NCBI GenBank assembly: GCA_020849475.1
Contig: JADLGE010000018.1
Coordinates: 1-53,972 of the forward strand
Reading direction: 5' to 3'
Source: Gammaproteobacteria bacterium
GTDB taxonomy: Bacteria > Pseudomonadota > Gammaproteobacteria > Ga0077536
Length of the DNA stretch: 53,972 nucleotides
The translations under genes and the position numbers were made by a program. Shown in pieces: positions 18,593 through 27,124 of the stretch; position 1 is the stretch's first letter, and each line of letters starts with the position of its first letter. The notes under the pieces are model-generated. The model was not told the DNA's origin, searched no databases, and worked only from the letters and a program-made list of their open reading frames with translations.

Positions 18593-19606
18593 ATGCAAGC
18601 CAGTCCCATGTCCACATCCCCGTCCACGTCATCGACGCGCGGGAGCGCGAATTCAGTGCTGCCCGACTGGACCGCGGTGCTCGCCAGCGCCGTGCGCGGC
18701 AAGCCGCTCGAGTACCTGACCACGGTCCATCCTTGCTTCATCGACGGTGTGCGCACCCTGGTCCACCGGCGCGGACTGCAACAGGAGAGTATCGACATGT
18801 TCCGCAAGCTCAAGGCCTATGCCCAGCGCCACGGTTTTGCCCTGCGCGAAGACCGCCGCAAGCGCGAGCTGACCTGTCGCGATGAGCGACGCCGCCTGGC
18901 GCCGGTGCTGCTGTTCGCCGCCGGCCTGCTTGGCCAGGGCGTGCATGCCGACGAAGGCGCCCTGCGCGACCAGGACATCACCGTGGTGCCGACCATCGAC
19001 GTCATCGGCGAGCGCGTCACCAGCGATCGCGCCTACCTCATCGAGGCCGGCAAGCGTTTTGTTTCCAAGCCCCATGGTTCGGTCGAATTGATCCTGGGCA
19101 TCGCCAACGAAGTGCGGGCCAAGGGCGAAAAGCACCGCGTGCGCACGCGCGGCATTCAGATGCCGAGCGAATACGCCGAGAGCTTCGTCGACCGCTACGA
19201 TTACACCTTGCCCACCAGCTGCGGTGAGCAGACTTTCAGTTACTACGAAGGCGACGGCTTTGCCGCTCTCGGCTATCACGCCGGCCGCGGCGCGGTGATC
19301 CTCGACGTGCTGGCGGGCGGCGGGCCGTTCTCAGCGCCGCGCCTGTGGGGGCCCTACGACCAAGTGTTGAACGCCAACATCCGCATGGATCTCATGATGG
19401 GTGATGGCTTGAAGGATGGCATGGGCCTGCTGCAGGCCTCGTACAAGATTGGTCTCGTGCCGGTGATGCGCACCGCGACCAAGAACTACTACGGCGAGCT
19501 CTACTCCCGCGCGGTGCTGGACGCCGCCGTATGCGTGATGCCCGATGCCCCGCAGGTGCGTCAGGCCGGCACCGAGACACCGCCCAAGGTCGATGATCAC
19601 GGCTGA
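18593..19606 (+). CDS. Hypothetical protein with internal hydrophobic segment
   Basis: Not recognised. Reading from the ATG at 18593 (GGAG 8 nt upstream) gives 337 residues. A Ser/Thr-rich start leads to a basic stretch and a hydrophobic segment LAPVLLFAAGLLGQGVHA, which ends like a signal-peptide cleavage site. The remaining 215 or so residues look like an exported domain with a CGEQ tetrapeptide (residues 210-213) and a glycine-rich region. An alternative ATG at 18797, with AGGAG 9 nt upstream, would give 269 residues and place the hydrophobic segment closer to the N terminus, though the preceding basic stretch would still be long for a signal peptide. The start is the main uncertainty. A 180-bp gap without other features precedes the gene. 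Confidence 0.6.
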   Translation: MQASPMSTSPSTSSTRGSANSVLPDWTAVLASAVRGKPLEYLTTVHPCFIDGVRTLVHRRGLQQESIDMFRKLKAYAQRHGFALREDRRKRELTCRDERRRLAPVLLFAAGLLGQGVHADEGALRDQDITVVPTIDVIGERVTSDRAYLIEAGKRFVSKPHGSVELILGIANEVRAKGEKHRVRTRGIQMPSEYAESFVDRYDYTLPTSCGEQTFSYYEGDGFAALGYHAGRGAVILDVLAGGGPFSAPRLWGPYDQVLNANIRMDLMMGDGLKDGMGLLQASYKIGLVPVMRTATKNYYGELYSRAVLDAAVCVMPDAPQVRQAGTETPPKVDDHG

Positions 19607-19643
19607 GCCAACGCTCATTCGGACCTTCCTACCGCGCCGTTCA

Positions 19644-19665
19644 AGGTGCGAATGAATTCGCACCT
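19644..19665. repeat. REP-like palindrome copy
   Basis: AGGTGCGAAT (19644-19653), GA, ATTCGCACCT (19656-19665) is a perfect 10-bp-arm copy. It lies between the convergent hypothetical genes ending at 19606 and 19672. Confidence 0.85.
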
Positions 19666-19671
19666 ACCAGT

Positions 19672-20220
19672 TCATTCCCCTTTGGTTCGCGTGCGCTCTT
19701 CCAACAGCGCGCGTGCCAGCTTCTTCACTTGCACATCGTACAGCGCGAGCTCGCCGCCGGTGCGCACCGCCGCGATGGCGAGGCGCCCGACCAGCAACAA
19801 CAGCAGGATCGCTATCAGCCAGGCCATGAAGTAGGAAAAGCGAAAGCTGGCGGGCGGCGTTTTGTCGGGCGTGTCGGCCGTGCGCGCGGGCGGCGCGAGG
19901 CCCGCGCGATCACTGGTGTCCAATTGCTGCTGGCCGTTCTGGGTGGCGCGCGACAGGGTCAGGTCGAGATGCGAACCCTGTTCGACCGCCTGCGCGAAGC
20001 TTTCGATGTGGGTGGGTGAACGGTACAGCGACCAGGCGCTGAAGATCACGGTCAGGGCCACGATCAGACCCACCACCATCAACACCAGGCCGAAACTGCG
20101 CACCACCAGGTTGAGCATGCGCTCGGCTTTATCCATGCCTTCGAGCGGCGGGGGATCCTGATGAAATTCGAAGCGTGCCACATCGACGATTCTACACGAG
20201 GCCGCGCGCCGCCAGTTCAT
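19672..20220 (-). CDS. Hypothetical membrane protein with two transmembrane helices
   Basis: Not recognised. The 182-residue protein has two clear hydrophobic segments, SFGLVLMVVGLIVALTVIF (about 43-61) and FMAWLIAILLLLLVGRLAI (about 130-148). Between them is a polar loop of about 65 residues, and the charged C-terminal tail (LARALLEERTRTKGE) is probably cytoplasmic. The N terminus before the first helix contains DPPPLEGMDKAERML. The ATG at 20220 lacks a good ribosome-binding site; a GTG at 20181 or an ATG at 20136 may be the true start. It is divergent from the permease genes, 49 nt away. Confidence 0.6.
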   Translation of the reverse strand: MNWRRAASCRIVDVARFEFHQDPPPLEGMDKAERMLNLVVRSFGLVLMVVGLIVALTVIFSAWSLYRSPTHIESFAQAVEQGSHLDLTLSRATQNGQQQLDTSDRAGLAPPARTADTPDKTPPASFRFSYFMAWLIAILLLLLVGRLAIAAVRTGGELALYDVQVKKLARALLEERTRTKGE

Positions 20221-20269
20221 ACGTCATCACTCGCGAGGGAGCAGGGCGGGCGCTAAAGTAGCCGCGCCT

Positions 20270-21199
20270 ATGTTCGAGCTACGCACCCTGGGATCGCGAC
20301 TCGCAGGCGCGGCTGCGGTCGCGCTTGGTGTGTCGTTCATGGTTTTTCTGTTGCTGCACTGTGTGCCGGGCGATCCGGTCGACGTGATGCTGGGCGAGTA
20401 CGCCGCCGCCGCCGACCGGCTGGCGCTGCGCGCGCGCCTCGGGCTCGACCTGCCCCTCGCCGAACAATGGTGGCATTTCCTGCGCGGTGTGCTGCACGGT
20501 GACCTCGGTGTATCGCTGGTGAGCAGCACACCGGTAGCGCAGCTTCTGCTCGAACACTTCCGCTACACCGCGCTGCTGGCGGGCGCGGCCTTGCTGCTCG
20601 CGGTGCTGGCGGGCCTGCCCCTGGGCGCGCTCGCCGCCCTGCATAGCGGTCGCGCCTGGGACGCTGCGGCGAGCGTGGTGGCGGTGCTCGGCATGTCGAT
20701 GCCGAGTTTCGTGCTGGGTCCGCTGCTGATCATCATCTTTGCCGTGCAACTGCGCTGGCTGCCGGTAGGCGGCGCCGAACACGCGGCCGGCCTGGTGTTG
20801 CCGGCCGTGACCCTTGCCAGCGGTCTTGCCGCGGTGCTGGCGCGCATGACCCGCGCCGCCATGCTCGAGGCCCTTGCGCTACCCCATGTGCAGGCAGCGC
20901 GGGCGCGCGGCCTCGCGGAGTGGCAGGTGGTGGTCGGGCATGTGTGCCGCAATGCCGCGCTGCCGGTGGTGACCGTGCTGGCGCTGCAGCTCGGCGCACT
21001 GCTGGGCGGTGCGGTGGTCACCGAGACGGTGTTCAACTGGCCGGGTCTCGGGCAACTGCTGGTTGAATCGATCGCGCGCCGCGACTACCCGGTGGTGCAG
21101 GGCGCGGTGCTGCTGATCGCGCTGACCTATATCGCACTCAACACCGTGGTCGACTTCCTCTACCCGCGCCTCGATCCGCGCATCGCCCTCTCGGCATGA
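20270..21199 (+). CDS. ABC transporter permease, DppB/OppB type
   Basis: Inner-membrane permease of an oligopeptide-type importer. The 309-residue protein has the N-terminal hallmark VPGDPVDVMLG and about six membrane segments. The EAA-like cytoplasmic loop ARARGLAEWQVVVGHVCRNA contacts an ATPase, and the C terminus contains TETVFNWPGLGQLLVESIARRD with RRDYPVVQG, characteristic of DppB/OppB. The stop overlaps the next start (ATGA). Its partner binding protein may be the lipoprotein at 15546-17030. No ATP-binding subunits are encoded nearby. Confidence 0.9.
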   Translation: MFELRTLGSRLAGAAAVALGVSFMVFLLLHCVPGDPVDVMLGEYAAAADRLALRARLGLDLPLAEQWWHFLRGVLHGDLGVSLVSSTPVAQLLLEHFRYTALLAGAALLLAVLAGLPLGALAALHSGRAWDAAASVVAVLGMSMPSFVLGPLLIIIFAVQLRWLPVGGAEHAAGLVLPAVTLASGLAAVLARMTRAAMLEALALPHVQAARARGLAEWQVVVGHVCRNAALPVVTVLALQLGALLGGAVVTETVFNWPGLGQLLVESIARRDYPVVQGAVLLIALTYIALNTVVDFLYPRLDPRIALSA

Positions 21200-21993
21200 A
21201 ACTCGGCCTGCGCCTTGCCGCTGTGATCGTGGGTGGCTGGTTGCTGGTGGCGATCGCGAGCAGTCTATGGCCGCCGGCCGCTGTAACGGTGTCCCTGCCC
21301 GACATTCTCGCGCCGCCGGGGACGGATGCGCTGCTGGGGCGGGACGATCTCGGCCGCTCGGTGCTGGCGCGGCTTGCCGCCGGCGCGCGCATTTCGTTGG
21401 CGGTGGCGGCGGTGGTGGTGACTGTGACCGCCGTGCTCGGCACCGCGCTCGGCCTCGTCGCGGGCTTTTGCGGCGGCGTCGCCGACAGCCTGTTGCTGCG
21501 CCTGACCGACGTGTTCCTGGCTTTTCCCGGCATCCTGCTCGCGATTGCCCTGGCCGGCGTGCTGGGGCCGGGTATCGGCAACGTGATGATTGCGCTCAGC
21601 GTGGTCGGCTGGGTGGGCTTTGCGCGCCTGGCGCGGGCCCAGACCTTGAGCGTCAAGCAGCGTGATCACGTGCATGTCGCCCATGCCTTGGGAGTCACGC
21701 CGCTGCGCATCGTGCTGCGCCATGTGCTGCCGCTGATCGCGGGGCCCTTGATAGTCGAAGCAAGTTTCGCCTGCGCGGCGGTGATCGTGGCCGAGGCCGG
21801 CCTGTCCTTCCTCGGGCTCGGCGTGCAGCCGCCGACGCCGTCGTGGGGCAACATGATTCGCGACGGCGCGCGCTATGTGCTGGTCGCTCCGCATCTCGTC
21901 ATCGCACCGGGTGTAGCGCTCGCGAGCCTGGTGGTGGCCATCAATCTGCTTGGCGATGGCTTGCGCGATCGGCTCGCGCCGCAACGCCGTTAG
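21196..21993 (+). CDS. ABC transporter permease, DppC/OppC type
   Basis: Second permease of the same importer, 265 residues. Family features are GTDALLGRDDLGRSVLARL after the first membrane segment, LTDVFLAFPGILLAIALAGV, the coupling loop HVAHALGVTPLRIVLRHVLP, and EAGLSFLGLGVQPPTPSWG near the C terminus. It is translationally coupled to the DppB-type gene. No dppD or dppF genes follow; nagZ comes 81 nt later. The ATPases must be encoded elsewhere or shared with another system. Confidence 0.9.
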   Translation: MKLGLRLAAVIVGGWLLVAIASSLWPPAAVTVSLPDILAPPGTDALLGRDDLGRSVLARLAAGARISLAVAAVVVTVTAVLGTALGLVAGFCGGVADSLLLRLTDVFLAFPGILLAIALAGVLGPGIGNVMIALSVVGWVGFARLARAQTLSVKQRDHVHVAHALGVTPLRIVLRHVLPLIAGPLIVEASFACAAVIVAEAGLSFLGLGVQPPTPSWGNMIRDGARYVLVAPHLVIAPGVALASLVVAINLLGDGLRDRLAPQRR

Positions 21994-22074
21994 GCGCCTG
22001 CCAGCGCGCACGCGTCGCGTTACACTCTGCGTCCCTTACCCACCCGCCAATGCACCAACGCCGGACGGAACGCA

Positions 22075-23136
22075 ATGCTCGGACCTTTGATGATCGATAT
22101 CGACGGCACGTCGCTGACGCCGGCCGACCGCGAATTGCTGCGGCACCCGCTGGTGGGTGGCGTGATTTTGTTCGCGCGCAACTATGTCGACCCGGCGCAG
22201 ATTCTCGAGCTGACGCGCGCCATTCATGGATTGCGCGAGCCGAAACTCGTGATCGCGGTCGATCAGGAGGGCGGGCGTGTGCAGCGCTTTCGCGACGGTT
22301 TTTCAGCCTTGCCACCGCTCGCCCGCCTCGGCGAACTCTACGAGCGCGACAGCCACGCGGCGCTGGCGCGGGCCGCCGATTGTGCGTGGCTCATGGCCAC
22401 TGAGTTGCGCGCGGTCGGCGTAGATTTCAGCTTTGCGCCGGTGCTGGATTTGTTCACGCCGCGCAGCGCCGTGATCGGCGACCGCGCGCTCAGCGCATCT
22501 CCACAAGTGGTGGCGCGACTGGCGCGCGCCTACATCACCGCCCTGCATCGACGCGGCATGGCGGCGGTCGGCAAGCACTTTCCGGGACATGGCTGCGTGG
22601 CGGCCGATTCCCATCATGAGCTGCCGGTAGACGAGCGCGATTTTTTCGATCTCGAACAGCACGACCTCGTGCCGTTCCGCGCGGCGGTGGCGGCCGGCAT
22701 TGAAGGCATCATGACCGCCCATGTGCTTTACCCCAAGGTCGACAGGCAGGTCGCCGGCTATTCGTCGTACTGGATTAAAGATGTCTTGCGTAACGACATG
22801 GGCTTCACCGGCACCGTGTTCAGCGATGACCTCAGCATGGCCGGCGCCGATCTCGGCGCCAGCTACGCCGATCGCGCACGCCAGGCGCTGGCCGCCGGCT
22901 GCGACGTGCTGCTGATTTGCAACCATCGCGCGGGCGCCATCGAAGTCATCGACAGCCTGCCGGTCGAACCCTATCCGCAGACCCAGGTGCGCCTCATGCG
23001 CATGCATGGCCGCGGCGCGACGCCTTTGCTGGCCGACCTGCAAGCCGATGCGGAGTGGCAGGCAGCGGTGGCGCGCGTGCGCAGTCTCGACCCCGACCCG
23101 GAGTTCGATCTCGGCGACAACAATGTGCTGGCGTGA
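22075..23136 (+). CDS. nagZ: Beta-N-acetylhexosaminidase
   Basis: Cytoplasmic glycoside hydrolase family 3 enzyme that removes N-acetylglucosamine from anhydro-muropeptides in peptidoglycan recycling. The 353-residue protein has the DQEGGRVQR substrate-binding motif, GKHFPGHG and the nucleophile segment FSDDLSMAGA, with length typical of NagZ. No signal peptide is present. It follows the two permease genes and overlaps the next gene by 14 nt. A TACACT at 22021 could be a -10 element, but no -35 was found. NagZ products can control ampC beta-lactamase in species that have AmpR, which is not in this window. Confidence 0.94.
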   Translation: MLGPLMIDIDGTSLTPADRELLRHPLVGGVILFARNYVDPAQILELTRAIHGLREPKLVIAVDQEGGRVQRFRDGFSALPPLARLGELYERDSHAALARAADCAWLMATELRAVGVDFSFAPVLDLFTPRSAVIGDRALSASPQVVARLARAYITALHRRGMAAVGKHFPGHGCVAADSHHELPVDERDFFDLEQHDLVPFRAAVAAGIEGIMTAHVLYPKVDRQVAGYSSYWIKDVLRNDMGFTGTVFSDDLSMAGADLGASYADRARQALAAGCDVLLICNHRAGAIEVIDSLPVEPYPQTQVRLMRMHGRGATPLLADLQADAEWQAAVARVRSLDPDPEFDLGDNNVLA

Positions 23137-24037
23137 ACGCCTGATCTTCATTCCGCTGCTGCTGTGGGCGTGGCTGACCGGCGTCGCCGCCGACGAGCTG
23201 ACGTGCGCGCCGCTGCAACGCGCGGCGCCCATCGATCGCAGCGCGGTCGTGCATGGTCACGGCCTGCTGTGGAAGGTTAGTGGCGCGAGCGCGGGCGCGA
23301 GCTACCTGCTCGGCACCATGCATGTCGCCGAGCCGCGCGTGATGAAAATACTCGAACGCGCGCGGCCGCAGTTCGATGCCAGCCACACGTTTGCGATGGA
23401 AGTGGTGCTCGACGCGCCGGCCATGCACAAGCTCGGCCAGGCGATGTTCTATCGCGACGGTCGACAGCTGTCGGAGGTGGTGGGCGTGCCCCTGTTCGCC
23501 AGCATCGCGCGGCATCTTGGTGATTACGGCGTGCCGCCCACCCTCGCGCAGAGCATGAAGCCCTGGGCGGCCTTCACCACCTTGAGCATGCCGGTGGGGG
23601 CGGGCGCCGAACCCCTGGACCTGCAATTGATGAATGCCGCCCATGCCGCGGCCAAGCAGGTGGTGGGCCTCGAAAGCGTCGATGAGCAGCTCGCGGTGTT
23701 CGAGAACGTCGCTGAAGGCGACCAGGTGACGATGCTGCGCGAAGTCGCCTGTCACTACGAGGTCTTTCAACACGAACTCGACGAGATGGTCGAGGCCTAC
23801 GTGGCGCGCGACCTCATCGCGCTCATCGAGCAGTCCGAGCGTTACGACAGCGAGGGCAAGGAAGCCTTCATGGACAAGCTTTTGTATGAGCGCAATGCGC
23901 GCATGGCCGAGCGCATGCTGCCCCTGCTCGGCGCCGGACAGGCCTTCATCGCGGTTGGCGCGCTGCATCTGCCGGGTGAGCGCGGTGTGCTGCGGCTGCT
24001 GGAAAAACAGGGTTACCGGGTCGAGGCGCTATACTGA
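23123..24037 (+). CDS. TraB/GumN family protein
   Basis: Exported protein of the TraB/PrgY/GumN superfamily, whose members are proposed metalloproteases or erythromycin-esterase relatives; no reaction is established for this branch. The 304-residue precursor starts MCWRERLIFIPLLLWAWLTG, a signal peptide. The mature domain has YLLGTMHVAEPRV, a conserved Glu in TFAMEVVLD, and the C-terminal motif GALHLPGERGVLRLLEKQGY. It begins 14 nt before the nagZ stop, in another frame, so it is probably co-transcribed. TATACT at 24030 is a possible -10 for the next gene. Confidence 0.85.
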   Translation: MCWRERLIFIPLLLWAWLTGVAADELTCAPLQRAAPIDRSAVVHGHGLLWKVSGASAGASYLLGTMHVAEPRVMKILERARPQFDASHTFAMEVVLDAPAMHKLGQAMFYRDGRQLSEVVGVPLFASIARHLGDYGVPPTLAQSMKPWAAFTTLSMPVGAGAEPLDLQLMNAAHAAAKQVVGLESVDEQLAVFENVAEGDQVTMLREVACHYEVFQHELDEMVEAYVARDLIALIEQSERYDSEGKEAFMDKLLYERNARMAERMLPLLGAGQAFIAVGALHLPGERGVLRLLEKQGYRVEALY

Positions 24038-24067
24038 GCGCGCACGGCAGGTCGCCGTCTGCGAGAG

Positions 24068-24907
24068 ATGAACGTGAACATCCCCTTCGTCAAAATGCAT
24101 GGGCTCGGCAACGATTTCGTGTTGCTCGATCAGCGTGAGCGCCAGTTTGGCTTGAGCGCGGCACAGATTGCCCAGCTTGCCGACCGCCGCTTCGGCATCG
24201 GCTGCGACCAGGTGCTGTCGCTCGAGACCCCGAACTCGGCGGCCGCGGCGGTGCGCTATCGCGTCTACAACGCTGACGGTTCGAGCGCCGAGCATTGCGG
24301 CAATGGCGTGCGCTGCGTGGCGCGCTACCTGGCCGGGCGCGGCGAGGCGGCGGCCGGCAAAGTGCTGGTCGAAATAGGTCAGCAAGTGTTTGAGCTCAGG
24401 TTGCTCGACGATGGTCTGGTGCGTGTCGACATGGGCGCGCCACGTTTCACGCCCGCCGACATCCCGCTCGCGGTGGACGCCGAGGCCGACAGCTATCCCT
24501 TGTCTTTCGACGGCCAGGCGCTGGCTTTCGGCGCGGTATCGATGGGCAATCCCCACGCGGTGTTCGAAGTCGCTGCCACCGACAGCGCACCGGTAGCGGC
24601 GCTGGGCGCGCTGCTGCAGGACCATGCGCTGTTCCCGCGCCGCGTGAATGTCGGCTTCATGCAGGTCGTGAGTCCCGAGCACATTCGCCTGCGCGTGTTC
24701 GAGCGCGGCGCCGGCGAGACCCTGGCCTGCGGCACCGGCGCTTGCGCGGCGGTGGCGGTCGGCCGAAGATGGCGCCGGCTCGGCGCCGAGGTGCGTGTCA
24801 CCCTGCGCGGCGGCGAGCTCACCATCGCCTGGGACGGTCATCGCGATCATTCTTTGTGGATGACCGGCCCCGCCACATTCGTATTTGAAGGAAACATGGA
24901 CCTATGA
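24068..24907 (+). CDS. dapF: Diaminopimelate epimerase
   Basis: Converts LL- to meso-diaminopimelate for lysine and peptidoglycan synthesis. The 279-residue protein has the paired-domain fold with both catalytic cysteines, Cys77 in AEHCGNGVRC and Cys221 in LACGTGACA, plus MHGLGNDFVLLD and MGNPHAVF. GAGAG precedes the ATG. Its stop overlaps the DUF484 start (ATGA), and the order dapF-DUF484-xerC is well conserved in gammaproteobacteria. Confidence 0.97.
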   Translation: MNVNIPFVKMHGLGNDFVLLDQRERQFGLSAAQIAQLADRRFGIGCDQVLSLETPNSAAAAVRYRVYNADGSSAEHCGNGVRCVARYLAGRGEAAAGKVLVEIGQQVFELRLLDDGLVRVDMGAPRFTPADIPLAVDAEADSYPLSFDGQALAFGAVSMGNPHAVFEVAATDSAPVAALGALLQDHALFPRRVNVGFMQVVSPEHIRLRVFERGAGETLACGTGACAAVAVGRRWRRLGAEVRVTLRGGELTIAWDGHRDHSLWMTGPATFVFEGNMDL

Positions 24908-25614
24908 GCTCGCCCAGCCAGCCGGACGCGCCCTCGTCGGCGCCTGTCGACGCCGCGGACGTCGTCGCCTACCTGCGTCGCCATCCGGCCTTCCTGGTGC
25001 AGCATCCGCAGCTCTTGAGTGAATTGAGCATTCCCCATGAGACCGGCGCCACGGTGTCGCTGGTCGAGCGTCAGGTGGGCGTGCTGCGCGACGAGAACGC
25101 GCGCCAGAAAAAGCAGCTCGATGACCTCATCCGCCACGCGCGGCACAACGAGCAACTGACGCGCAAGATACACAGCCTGGTGCTGACGCTCATGAACGCG
25201 GTCGGGCCGCAGGCCATCTTCACCTGCCTGGACCGCGGCCTGTGCGCCGACTTTGGCGCTGAGCGCGTGGAATGCCTGATTTTCGCCGAGTCGGCGGCGC
25301 TCGACGCGCAAAGCCTCGCGCCCTTCGTCGGCGCCGAGGCGCCAGCGCGCACCGCCTTCGCGCCGGTGCTGGGCGCGCGCAGCTCGGCCTGCGGCATGCT
25401 CGAAGATGCCCAACGCGAAGCCTTCGACGCGACCTTCAAGGGCTCGGCGGTGGTCATGCCACTGCTCGGTCAGGGCTGGGACGGTGTGATCGTGTGCGCC
25501 AGCAATGACGCTGGACGTTACTCCCCTGACATGGGCACCGAACTGCTCGACTACCTGCGTGAAGTCGCGACGCTGCTCATCGCCCCGTGGGTGAAGCGCA
25601 AGCCCCAGGCCTGA
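24904..25614 (+). CDS. DUF484 (GAF-like) protein
   Basis: Conserved 236-residue cytoplasmic protein of the DUF484 family, predicted to adopt a GAF-like fold; its ligand is unknown. Typical features are VVAYLRRHPAFLVQHPQLL at the N terminus, a coiled-coil-like stretch with LVERQVGVLRDENARQKKQL, and a C-terminal GAF-like domain ending in [13 protein letters not shown]. It is coupled to dapF and overlaps xerC by 28 nt, the standard context for this family. Confidence 0.92.
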   Translation: MSSPSQPDAPSSAPVDAADVVAYLRRHPAFLVQHPQLLSELSIPHETGATVSLVERQVGVLRDENARQKKQLDDLIRHARHNEQLTRKIHSLVLTLMNAVGPQAIFTCLDRGLCADFGAERVECLIFAESAALDAQSLAPFVGAEAPARTAFAPVLGARSSACGMLEDAQREAFDATFKGSAVVMPLLGQGWDGVIVCASNDAGRYSPDMGTELLDYLREVATLLIAPWVKRKPQA

Positions 25615-26522
25615 ACGAGGCGGCGGCGGCCGCGCGCCGCGCCGACCTCGCTGATTTCCTGCGCACCCTCGCGGGTCGCTCGCCCCATACGCTCGCCGCC
25701 TACACCCGCGACCTTGAACAGTTCCTGGCGTGGCTGGACGCCGAAGGCGTTGGCGAGTGGGGCGAGGTCGACATCCATTGCCTGCGCACCTATGTCGCCA
25801 GCCGCCATCGCGGCGGTCTTGGCGGCGCTTCGCTGGCGCGTGCGCTGTCGGCCATGCGCGCCTGGTTCAGACATCTCGCCGCGCGCGGACTGCTCAAGGC
25901 CAATCCGGCCCAGGGCCTGCGCGCGCCGAAATCACCACGGCGATTGCCGCGTGCACTGGACGTCGACCAGGTCACACGCGTGCTGGAACAGGACACCGAC
26001 AGCGTGCTGGCGTTGCGCGACCAGGCGATGTGGGAGACGCTCTATTCCTGCGGCCTGCGCGTGTCGGAGCTGGTGGGGCTCAATCTCACGGACGTCGACC
26101 TGCGCAGCCATGAAGCGCGGGTGCTGGGCAAGGGCCGCAAGCAGCGCGTCGTACCCATCGGCCGCCATGCCCGCGAGCGCCTCGCCGCCTGGCTCGCGGT
26201 CCGCGCCAGCCTGCTGCGCGACGCCGATGAGCCCGCGGTGTTTCTCAATCACCGCGGCCAGCGCCTCTCCACGCGCGGTGTGCAGAACCGCCTGGCCCAC
26301 TGGTGCCTGGCCCATGGCATCGACATCAAGCTCCATCCGCACATGCTGCGCCATTCCTTTGCGTCGCACCTCCTGGAGTCGTCGGGCGATTTGCGCGCGG
26401 TGCAGGAACTGCTCGGTCACGCCAATATTTCCACCACCCAGATTTATACCCACCTCGATTTTCAGCGCCTGGCCAAGGTCTATGACGAGGCCCATCCGCG
26501 CGCGCGCAAGCGCTCGCCATAG
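25587..26522 (+). CDS. xerC: Tyrosine recombinase
   Basis: Site-specific recombinase acting with XerD at dif to resolve chromosome dimers. The 311-residue protein has the N-terminal SAM-like core-binding domain (about 18-112) and the catalytic domain with all six residues: R158, K182, H252, R255, H278 and nucleophile Y287 ([10 protein letters not shown]). XerC rather than XerD is favoured by position after dapF-DUF484. The GTG at 25587 lies within DUF484, an overlap of 28 nt; no better start was seen. xerC often precedes a HAD-phosphatase gene, but here hslV follows. Confidence 0.93.
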   Translation: MGEAQAPGLNEAAAAARRADLADFLRTLAGRSPHTLAAYTRDLEQFLAWLDAEGVGEWGEVDIHCLRTYVASRHRGGLGGASLARALSAMRAWFRHLAARGLLKANPAQGLRAPKSPRRLPRALDVDQVTRVLEQDTDSVLALRDQAMWETLYSCGLRVSELVGLNLTDVDLRSHEARVLGKGRKQRVVPIGRHARERLAAWLAVRASLLRDADEPAVFLNHRGQRLSTRGVQNRLAHWCLAHGIDIKLHPHMLRHSFASHLLESSGDLRAVQELLGHANISTTQIYTHLDFQRLAKVYDEAHPRARKRSP

Positions 26523-26559
26523 CGGGCAGGCGCAGGCCATCGTGTACAATCCAAAGCCC

Positions 26560-27114
26560 ATGTCGAATAAATCTTCTGTCGTGTTGCACGGTACTACCAT
26601 TCTGTCTGTCCGCCGCGGGCGTGACGTCGTCATCGGTGGTGACGGCCAGGTGTCGATGGGTGACACCATCTTGAAAGGCAATGCGCGCAAGGTGCGCCGC
26701 CTCTACCAGGAGCAGGTCATCGCCGGTTTTGCCGGCGGCACCGCCGACGCCTTCACGCTGTTCGAACGTTTCGAAGGCAAGCTCGAGGAGCATCGCGGCA
26801 ACCTGTTGCGCGCGGCGGTGGAACTGGCCAAGGACTGGCGCACCGATCGCATGTTGCGACGGCTGGAAGCGATGCTGGCGGTCGCCAACCGCGACCATTC
26901 CCTCATCATCACCGGCACCGGCGATGTGATCGAGCCCGAGCACGACATCATTGCGATTGGCTCGGGTGGTAATTTTGCGCGGGCCGCGGCGCGCGCACTG
27001 CTGGCCGAGACCACCCTCGCCCCCGAGGCCATCGTACGGCGCGGCCTCGCCATTGCCGGCGAGATCTGCGTGTACACCAATGGCCACATCACCATCGAAG
27101 CGCTGACCGACTGA
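26560..27114 (+). CDS. hslV: ATP-dependent protease HslUV, proteolytic subunit
   Basis: Threonine protease forming the double hexamer of the HslUV (ClpQY) protease. The 184-residue product begins with an 11-residue propeptide; cleavage after HG would expose Thr12 of [11 protein letters not shown] as the nucleophile. [20 protein letters not shown] and [18 protein letters not shown] are characteristic. TACAAT at 26545-26550 resembles a -10 but would leave only a few nucleotides of leader, and no -35 or sigma-32 pattern was found. hslU follows 10 nt later. Confidence 0.96.
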   Translation: MSNKSSVVLHGTTILSVRRGRDVVIGGDGQVSMGDTILKGNARKVRRLYQEQVIAGFAGGTADAFTLFERFEGKLEEHRGNLLRAAVELAKDWRTDRMLRRLEAMLAVANRDHSLIITGTGDVIEPEHDIIAIGSGGNFARAAARALLAETTLAPEAIVRRGLAIAGEICVYTNGHITIEALTD

Positions 27115-27124
27115 GTGCGACACC

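Noticed and set aside
24030..24035. TATACT as a dapF promoter -10
   Set aside because: It lies at the end of the TraB/GumN gene and has no recognisable -35 at suitable spacing.
26545..26550. TACAAT as an hslV -10 promoter element
   Set aside because: No -35 or heat-shock promoter pattern lies upstream, and the transcript would be nearly leaderless; hslV may be read from the xerC transcript.
25714..26559. Apparent N-terminal extension of hslV through xerC
   Set aside because: The frame is open upstream only because xerC is GC-rich; hslV has a normal start at 26560 with a typical short propeptide before the catalytic Thr.
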